A stretch of DNA of 64,000 nt from Paractinoplanes ferrugineus. GTDB taxonomy: Bacteria; Actinomycetota; Actinomycetes; Mycobacteriales; Micromonosporaceae. The stretch's first letter is position 1. The number at the start of each line of letters is the position of its first letter. This document shows positions 57,994-64,000 of the stretch, piece by piece. The position numbers were made by a program, and so were the translations under genes. The DNA is taken from NCBI RefSeq assembly GCF_016862195.1, contig NZ_BOMM01000003.1, positions 1-64,000 on the forward strand, written 5' to 3'. The notes below the pieces were generated by a model. The model was not told where the DNA came from. It saw nothing but the letters and a program-made list of their open reading frames with translations, and did not search any database.

Positions 57994-60311
57994 CCGCGAT
58001 GGCTGTTCCGGTTCGGCTGGCGGTGCGCACCTACACCGATGGTGTCGCGGTGGTCATGCCGGCCTACCACGAGCAGGACAATCTGACGGCGACGGTGACC
58101 GACTTCCTGCGTACGCTCGAGCAGGCCGGGCTTCCGCACGCGGTGGTGGTGGTCGACGACGGCAGCTCGGACCGGACCGGTGCGGTTCTGGACGCGCTCG
58201 CGGCCGCCAACCCGGGGCGGGTCGTCGCGGTCCACCACGAGGTCAACCAGGGGTACGGGGCGGCCGTGCGCAGCGGGATCGCGGCCGCGCTGGAGCAGAC
58301 CGAGCTGCGCTGGGTGCTGCTCACCGACTCGGACGGGCAGTTCCGCAGCGACGACCTCGTCGAGTTTCTCGAGGTGCGGCGGCGTGAGCGGGCGGACGCC
58401 GTGGTCGGCTACCGCGAACAGCGGGCGGATCCGTGGCGCCGGCGGTTGAACGCGTGGATCTGGACCTGGCTGTGCCGGATCGTGCTGCGGGTGCCGAGCC
58501 GCGACGTGGACTGCGCGTTCAAGCTGATCGACCGGCGGCTGCTCGAGGGAGTGCGGTTGACCGGGGAGGCGGCGGCGATCTCGCCGGAGCTCCTGGCCAA
58601 GCTCACCGCCCGGGAGGCGCGGCTGGTGGAGCATCCGGTGCGGCACCATCCACGCCTGCACGGTGAGCAGACCGGCGCCAAGTTGTCGGTCATCGCCCGG
58701 TCGCTGGCCAGCCTGGCGAGCATCTACGGGCAGATGGTGTGGGCGCCGGACAAGCAGTCGTGGGTGCGGCGGCTGTTGCGCCCCAAGGATCCGCTGCTGA
58801 CCCTGGTCACCGTGGCCGCCGTTCTGCTGTCGGTCGGCGGATATCTCTACTTCCGGCATCAGGGCGTGGTGCTGGCGTACAAGGATGCCAACTCGCACCT
58901 GCTGATCGCGCGGCGCGTGCTCGAGAGCCCGACCGCCGGCGCCGCCCAGCTCGGTGGCGTGTGGCTGCCTCTGCCGCACCTGCTCGCGCTGCCTCTGGTG
59001 TGGAGCGACGCGCTCTACCAGAACGGGCTGGCCGGTGCGGTCGTCTCGATGATCGCCTTCGTTTTCACGGTGCGCTATCTCTACCTGCTGGGGGCGTCAC
59101 TGGCGCGCAGCCGGTTCGCCGGGATCGCCACCGCGATGCTGTTCGCGGTCAACGCCAACGTGCTTTATCTGCAGTCGACGGCGATGACCGAGAGCCTGCT
59201 GTTCGCCTGCATCGTGGCGACCATTTACTACCTGCACGAGTGGTGCCGATTCGGGCGGTACAAGGATCTGATCGCTACCTCGCTTGCGATCTTCCTGGCC
59301 ACGCTGACGCGCTATGAGGGCTGGGTGCTGTGCCTGGCGGCACTGGCCGTGGTGACGTACACGGAGTTGCGGCGGCATCGGAGCTACATCCGTACCGAAG
59401 CCTCTTTCATCTTTTTCGGCTTCATCGCCTTTGCCGGCATCGCCGGGTGGTGTGTCTGGAACTTTGTGATCTTCCGGAATCCGCTGTACTGGAAGTTCGG
59501 CGAATACGCCGATTCGTCGTTGTGGGTCAAGAGCGGGGAAAAGGCCGTCGGCGACCTGGGGGTGGCCACCCGGACCTATTGGCTGGCGGCCGAGCACAAC
59601 ATCGGCCTGGCCACGCTGGTTCTGGGGGCGCTCGGGGTGGTCGCCTACGTGGCCCGTTACCGCCTGCGGTCGGAGGCGGTCGCGGTCTATCCGCTGCTGT
59701 TCTTCGGCGTCTTCTTCATCTATGCGTTGTATGCCGGCGAGCGGCCGTTGCACGTCAAGGAGATCAGCGGCGAACTGTACAACGTCCGGTTCGGGCTGAT
59801 CATGCTGTTGCCCGCGTCGATCTTCGCCGGTTATCTGATCGGCCTGGTGCCGTCGGTCGTGCGGCGGCCCGAGCTGGTCCGCGCGGCCAAGGGCGTCGCC
59901 GCGGCGGGGGTGCTGGCCACCGCGCTGGCCGTGCCGGGCGTCGTCACGCTCGACGAGGCGGTCGAGTTCCGGGGCAGCCAGTGGGAGTCGGCGAACGCCG
60001 CCGCGTCCGGGTGGCTCCGCGAGCATCACGACGGCGGGCTCACGCTGATGATGTCCTACGAGAACGAGTCGGTCACCTTCGACTCGAAGATCCCGACCCA
60101 GCGGATCGTCTACGAGGGCAGCTACCAGATGTGGGAGCCCGCGCTGCGGGACCCGGCCGCGCACCGCATCGAGTGGATCTACATGCGTGGGCTGCCCGGC
60201 TCGGAAGACCTGGTGTTCAAGCAGCTCCACGGAACTCCGCAGCTCACCAGGTCGTACGACCTGGTCTACAGCGCGGGCGATCGGATGATCTATCACCGGA
60301 AGGAGCAGTAG
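57990..60311 (+). CDS. GT2 fused to a membrane glycosyltransferase domain
   Basis: 773 residues. Residues ~1-240 are a GT-A family 2 domain of the polyprenyl-phosphate sugar synthase type (VVMPAYHEQDNL, VVVVDDGSSDRTG, LLTDSDGQF, RDVDCAFKLIDR). Residues ~265-660 carry about 8-10 membrane helices like PMT/GT39-GT83 enzymes, which use polyprenyl-linked sugars; the rest is extracytoplasmic. One polypeptide may thus make and use the lipid-linked donor. Coupled to the GtrA-like gene. Confidence 0.85.
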   Translation: MTAMAVPVRLAVRTYTDGVAVVMPAYHEQDNLTATVTDFLRTLEQAGLPHAVVVVDDGSSDRTGAVLDALAAANPGRVVAVHHEVNQGYGAAVRSGIAAALEQTELRWVLLTDSDGQFRSDDLVEFLEVRRRERADAVVGYREQRADPWRRRLNAWIWTWLCRIVLRVPSRDVDCAFKLIDRRLLEGVRLTGEAAAISPELLAKLTAREARLVEHPVRHHPRLHGEQTGAKLSVIARSLASLASIYGQMVWAPDKQSWVRRLLRPKDPLLTLVTVAAVLLSVGGYLYFRHQGVVLAYKDANSHLLIARRVLESPTAGAAQLGGVWLPLPHLLALPLVWSDALYQNGLAGAVVSMIAFVFTVRYLYLLGASLARSRFAGIATAMLFAVNANVLYLQSTAMTESLLFACIVATIYYLHEWCRFGRYKDLIATSLAIFLATLTRYEGWVLCLAALAVVTYTELRRHRSYIRTEASFIFFGFIAFAGIAGWCVWNFVIFRNPLYWKFGEYADSSLWVKSGEKAVGDLGVATRTYWLAAEHNIGLATLVLGALGVVAYVARYRLRSEAVAVYPLLFFGVFFIYALYAGERPLHVKEISGELYNVRFGLIMLLPASIFAGYLIGLVPSVVRRPELVRAAKGVAAAGVLATALAVPGVVTLDEAVEFRGSQWESANAAASGWLREHHDGGLTLMMSYENESVTFDSKIPTQRIVYEGSYQMWEPALRDPAAHRIEWIYMRGLPGSEDLVFKQLHGTPQLTRSYDLVYSAGDRMIYHRKEQ

Positions 60312-60313
60312 CG

Positions 60314-61747
60314 GTGACCCAGCTAGGTGTGGAAAAGCCCACCACGACGCTGAGCTCGGAGTTGACCGCCGAGCGGCTGCTCAGCCGCGGTCAGTCGGTC
60401 GGCGGGGCGGTGGCCGGCGCGGTCATCGTGGCGTTGCTCACCCTCTCGGCCTTCGGGATCGGGCCGTCGCTGCTGCGATGGGGCCAGCTCGCGGTGGCCG
60501 CGGTCACCGTGATCTACGTCGTCGTGATCGTCTTCAAGCTGGCCATGGTCTTCCGGGCGGGCGGGGCGCCGACGTTGCGGTTCGAGCCCGAGGACCTGCG
60601 CGCCATCCCCGATTCCGACCTGGCGGTCTACTCCATCCTGGTGCCGCTCTACCGCGAGGCGTCGGTCCTGCCCTACCTGGTGGACCGGCTGTCGGCGCTG
60701 GACTACCCGGCCGACAAGGTGCAGATCCTGCTGCTGATCGAGGAGGACGACACCGAGACCCGGGCCGCGCTCACGACGATGGAACTGGCGGCCCAGTTCG
60801 AGGTGGTGATCATTCCGGATTCGCCGCCCAAGACGAAGCCCAAGGCGTGCAACGTCGGGCTGGCCCGGGCCACCGGCGAGTTCTGCGTCATCTACGACGC
60901 CGAGGACCGGCCCGAGGCCGACCAGTTGCGCAAGGCGGTCCTGGCCTTCCGGCTGCTGCCCGAACGGGTGGTCTGCGTCCAGGCCGAGCTGCACTACTGG
61001 AACCCGTGGACGAACTGGCTCACCCGGTGCTTCGCGGCCGAGTACGCCACCAACTTCAGCCTCTCGCTGCGCGGACTCGACCGGCACCGGCTGGCCATCC
61101 CGCTCGGCGGCACCTCCAACCACTTCCGCACCGACGCGCTGCGCGAACTCGGCGGCTGGGACCAGTTCAACGTCACCGAGGACGCCGACCTGGGCATCCG
61201 CATCGCCCGGCGGGGCTGGGACGTGCGGATGATGGTCTCGGTCACCGAGGAGGAGGCCAACAGTCGGCTCGGCAACTGGGTCCGGCAGCGCAGCCGCTGG
61301 ATCAAGGGCTACATCCAGACCTGGCTGGTCCACTCCCGCCATCCGCTGCGGGTCTGGCGCGAGCTCGGCACCAAACGGGCCGTGGCGATGCACCTGACGC
61401 TCGGCTTCTCCACTTTCACCACGCTCGTCAATCCGATCTTCTGGGCACTGTTCGCCAGCTATCTGATCACCGGGCCGAAATATCTGGAGCCGCTCTTCCC
61501 GCCGCTCAGCCTCTATGCCGGCCTGGCCACGATGGTGCTGGGCAACGTGCTGATGTGCTACTGCCTGATGAACGGCTGCATGGAGCGTGGCCTGCACCGG
61601 GCAATGCGGGCGATGCTGACCGTACCGCTCTACTGGGGACTGATGAGCGTGGCCGCGTACAAGGCGGTCTTCCAGCTGCTGCGGCCGAGCAAGCGACATT
61701 TCTGGGAGCTGACCGAGCACGGGCTGGTCTCTCATGAGCCGGCTTAG
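60314..61747 (+). CDS. Cellulose-synthase-like GT2
   Basis: 477 residues. Two N-terminal membrane helices, GT2 catalytic core with VPLYREASVLPYLV, YDAEDRPEADQLRKA (DxD-like), TEDADLGIRIARRG (TED) and QRSRWIKGY (Q-x-x-RW), then C-terminal membrane helices. This set defines processive BcsA/hyaluronan-type synthases. GTG at 60314 with AAGGAG. The last 14 bp overlap the sugar dehydrogenase gene. Confidence 0.88.
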   Translation: MTQLGVEKPTTTLSSELTAERLLSRGQSVGGAVAGAVIVALLTLSAFGIGPSLLRWGQLAVAAVTVIYVVVIVFKLAMVFRAGGAPTLRFEPEDLRAIPDSDLAVYSILVPLYREASVLPYLVDRLSALDYPADKVQILLLIEEDDTETRAALTTMELAAQFEVVIIPDSPPKTKPKACNVGLARATGEFCVIYDAEDRPEADQLRKAVLAFRLLPERVVCVQAELHYWNPWTNWLTRCFAAEYATNFSLSLRGLDRHRLAIPLGGTSNHFRTDALRELGGWDQFNVTEDADLGIRIARRGWDVRMMVSVTEEEANSRLGNWVRQRSRWIKGYIQTWLVHSRHPLRVWRELGTKRAVAMHLTLGFSTFTTLVNPIFWALFASYLITGPKYLEPLFPPLSLYAGLATMVLGNVLMCYCLMNGCMERGLHRAMRAMLTVPLYWGLMSVAAYKAVFQLLRPSKRHFWELTEHGLVSHEPA

Positions 61748-64000
61748 CCTCGCGCTGCTTCTCGTCCTGGCCGTTCTCGTGGTGCCGCGACCGGCTGTCG
61801 CGGCACCACCGGCCGAGTTCGACAAGACGCTCGTCGCCGACGGGCTGGACGCGCCGACCGCGTTCCGGTTCGCCCCGGACGGAAGCATCTTCATCGCCGA
61901 GAAGAACGGCACCGTGCGGCTGTACGACCACGGCGAGCTGTCCGACCAGCCGATGATCACGGTGCCGACCGCGAACGCCGACGAGCGCGGGCTGCTCGGC
62001 CTCGAACTCGACCCGAACTTCACCGTCAACCACTACATCTACCTGGCCTACACGCACGTGGAGAACCTGGACCGGCTCAGCCGCTTCACGGTCACCGGCC
62101 ACACCATCGACCCGGCCTCGGAGTTCGTGCTGATCAAGAGCAACCAGCAGGCCAACGTCTTCCACCACGGCGGCGAGGTGCGCTTCGGGCCGGACGGCAA
62201 GCTCTACTGGTCGCTGGGCATCAACGTCTACAACCCCAACGCGCCCAACCTGGGCACGATCCACGGCAAGATCCTGCGGATCAATTCGGACGGTACGATC
62301 CCGCCCGACAACCCGTTCGTCGGCACTCCCGGGGCGGAACCGGCGATCTGGGCGTACGGGCTGCGCAACACGTTCCGCTTCGACATCATCCCGGACGGGC
62401 CGAACGCCGGAAAGCCGCTCGGTGGTGACGTCGGCGGCTCGCAGTTCGAAGAGCTCAACGTCATCGAGAAGGGCGCCGACTACGGCTGGCCGAACGCCGA
62501 AGGAGTCTGCGCCGGCTGCGGTTACGCGCAACCGGTCTGGACCTACCCGCACACCCCGCCACCGGCCAGCGCCGGTTCGATCACCTCGGTGGCGGTCATC
62601 GACCATGCCGTCTTCGTCGGCGACTACACGCTCGGATTCGTCAAATACCTCACGATGGACGAGACGTACACGAGCGTCATCGCCGTGCACGACTTCGACC
62701 TCGCCGCCGGCACCCCGGTGCAGTTGGCGGCGGGGCCGGACGGCGACATCTACCAGCTCAACATCTATCCCGGGGCGCTCTACCGGATCGCGCCGTCGGG
62801 CGGCAACCGGGCGCCGGTCGCCAAGGCAGCCGCCTCGCCGGACAACGGTCTCGGCCCGCTCCAGGTGTCGTTCTCCTCAGCCGGATCGGCCGACCTCGAC
62901 GGCACCCCGCTGACCTACAGCTGGAACTTCGGGGACGGCGGCACCTCCAGCTCGCGCAACCCCGCACACACGTACGCGGCCAACGGCGTCTACCACCCGA
63001 CGCTTACCGTGAGCGACGGCGAGAAGTCCGATACCGCCACGATCGAGGTGCAGGTCGGCAACCGAAGACCGACCGGGGTGATCACCGCCCCGATCGCCGA
63101 GTCGCGCTACGACGCGGGCGACACGATCAGCTACACCGGCACGTCCAGCGACCCCGATCAGGGCGCCCTGCCGGCAAGCGCGTACTCCTGGTCGGTGGTG
63201 TTCCACCACGCCGACCACGTGCATCCGTTCCTCGGCCCGATCACCGGCGTCACCGGGGGCTCGTTCACCATCCCGCGGATCGCCGACAACGTCGCCACGA
63301 CCTGGTACGAGATCAAGCTGACCGTCACCGACGGCGGCGGCCTCGCCCACACCTCGTCGGTGGCGGTCAAACCGAACCTGGTGCGGCTCACCTTCAAGGC
63401 CAACGTCGAGGGACTTCAGTACGCGGTCGACGGCATCCCGGCCACGGCGACGTACACCGAGGACGCGGTGGTCGGCGTGGAACGTACGCTCAGTGCCGCC
63501 TCGTCGCAGTTCCTGGCCGGGCAGCAGTACCTCTACCGGGGCTGGTCGGACGGGAAAGCCCAGACCCACGTCGTCACCACACCCGCCGTGGACGCCACCT
63601 ACACGGTCTCCTTCGACCAGATCAACCCGCCGCCGGCCCCGTGGACCAGCGACGACATCGGCACCCGGACCATCACCGGGCTCTCCTCCTACGAGGACGG
63701 CGTCTACCTGGTCAAGGGCGGCGGCCACGACATCTGGGACGCCACCGACGAGTTCCGCTACGTCTATCAGCCGCTCACCGGCGCCGGCGAGATCGTGGCC
63801 CGGCTGACCGCGCAGAGTGACACCTACGAATGGGCCAAGGCCGGCGTCATGATCAAGCAGTCGGCGGCGGCCGGCGCCCCGTACGCGTTGATCGCGGTCA
63901 CCCCCCGACACGGAATGCACTTCCAGGCCAAGTTCGACGAGGACGACGGCGAATTCCCGTACGCCCCGGCGAACGCGTGGATGAAGCTGACCCGGGTGGG
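61734..64000 (+). CDS. Secreted sugar dehydrogenase with PKD domains (partial)
   Basis: At least 755 residues, open at the window end. Signal peptide 1-23 (LALLLVLAVLVV ... AVA). Residues ~28-360: GSDH/SndH-type PQQ-dependent beta-propeller (DGSIFIAEKNG, DERGLLGLELDPNF, HHGGEVRFGPDGKLYWSLG, GLRNTFRFD). Next a PKD domain (about 365-445, SWNFGDGGTSSSRNPAHTY), a second PKD-like domain, an Ig-like segment (~550-625), and a C-terminal beta-sandwich similar to DUF1349. ATG at 61734 overlaps the synthase gene. Confidence 0.87.
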   Translation, partial: MSRLSLALLLVLAVLVVPRPAVAAPPAEFDKTLVADGLDAPTAFRFAPDGSIFIAEKNGTVRLYDHGELSDQPMITVPTANADERGLLGLELDPNFTVNHYIYLAYTHVENLDRLSRFTVTGHTIDPASEFVLIKSNQQANVFHHGGEVRFGPDGKLYWSLGINVYNPNAPNLGTIHGKILRINSDGTIPPDNPFVGTPGAEPAIWAYGLRNTFRFDIIPDGPNAGKPLGGDVGGSQFEELNVIEKGADYGWPNAEGVCAGCGYAQPVWTYPHTPPPASAGSITSVAVIDHAVFVGDYTLGFVKYLTMDETYTSVIAVHDFDLAAGTPVQLAAGPDGDIYQLNIYPGALYRIAPSGGNRAPVAKAAASPDNGLGPLQVSFSSAGSADLDGTPLTYSWNFGDGGTSSSRNPAHTYAANGVYHPTLTVSDGEKSDTATIEVQVGNRRPTGVITAPIAESRYDAGDTISYTGTSSDPDQGALPASAYSWSVVFHHADHVHPFLGPITGVTGGSFTIPRIADNVATTWYEIKLTVTDGGGLAHTSSVAVKPNLVRLTFKANVEGLQYAVDGIPATATYTEDAVVGVERTLSAASSQFLAGQQYLYRGWSDGKAQTHVVTTPAVDATYTVSFDQINPPPAPWTSDDIGTRTITGLSSYEDGVYLVKGGGHDIWDATDEFRYVYQPLTGAGEIVARLTAQSDTYEWAKAGVMIKQSAAAGAPYALIAVTPRHGMHFQAKFDEDDGEFPYAPANAWMKLTRV

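Noticed and set aside
1..64000. CRISPR array, phage or insertion sequence
   Set aside because: The repeats found are short tandem coding or intergenic repeats without spacers. No transposase, integrase or terminal inverted repeats were seen.

Overview
The window is high-GC, densely packed actinobacterial chromosome, most likely from Micromonosporaceae (an Actinoplanes/Micromonospora-type organism). Support: genes for mycothiol metabolism (mshB, a mycoredoxin), the actinobacterial AdnA/AdnB recombination nuclease, WhiB7 with its attenuated leader, UvrD2, YlbL, UPF0182 and DUF2342 proteins, frequent GTG starts, and many genes that look leaderless (a TAnnnT -10 element only 6-7 nt before the start codon). 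Species-level assignment is inference.

Layout. 0-7 kb: a tldD-tldE peptidase pair, a decayed S9 peptidase followed by a stranded Uma2-like tail, mshB and small membrane proteins. 7-20 kb: a GNAT protein, ferredoxin fdxA, and a lysine/diaminopimelate neighbourhood (dapC, lysE exporter with divergent lysG-type regulator, dapD divergent from dapE). Embedded in it are a YbaB-like protein, a SIMPL protein, a DUF4407 protein, an internally deleted methyltransferase remnant, a carbon-nitrogen hydrolase, a methyltransferase, and a MerR regulator fused to a two-domain DNA sliding-clamp-like module. 20-29 kb: two tandem LOG-family genes, then adnA-adnB.

29-36 kb: a cold-shock gene with a structured leader, a PlsC-like acyltransferase, and an Rrf2 regulator followed by a sulfonate/nitrate-type ABC transporter (binding protein, ATPase, permease). 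35-41 kb: a catalytic/non-catalytic M16 peptidase pair, nudC lacking its zinc cysteines, a PhyH-type dioxygenase, and two co-transcribed paralogous proteins of unknown function, the second with repeated RRRS motifs. 41-56 kb: mrx1, uvrD2, whiB7 with upstream ORF and attenuator, M18 aminopeptidase, AarF/ABC1 kinase, a ThiF/TOMM-like protein, a cluster of four DnaA boxes, DUF5679, DUF45 protease, DUF2342, ylbL, UPF0182 and an initiator tRNA. The adnAB-nudC-mrx1-uvrD2-whiB7-aarF-DUF2342-ylbL-UPF0182 order resembles the M. tuberculosis Rv3202c-Rv3193c region as I know it, with insertions.

56.3-57.5 kb is a low-complexity non-coding stretch with an abrupt C-rich to G-rich switch. From 57.5 kb to the window end is a surface-glycan-type operon: a GtrA-like flippase, a GT2 fused to a large membrane glycosyltransferase domain, a cellulose-synthase-like GT2, and a secreted sugar dehydrogenase with PKD-type domains that runs off the window.
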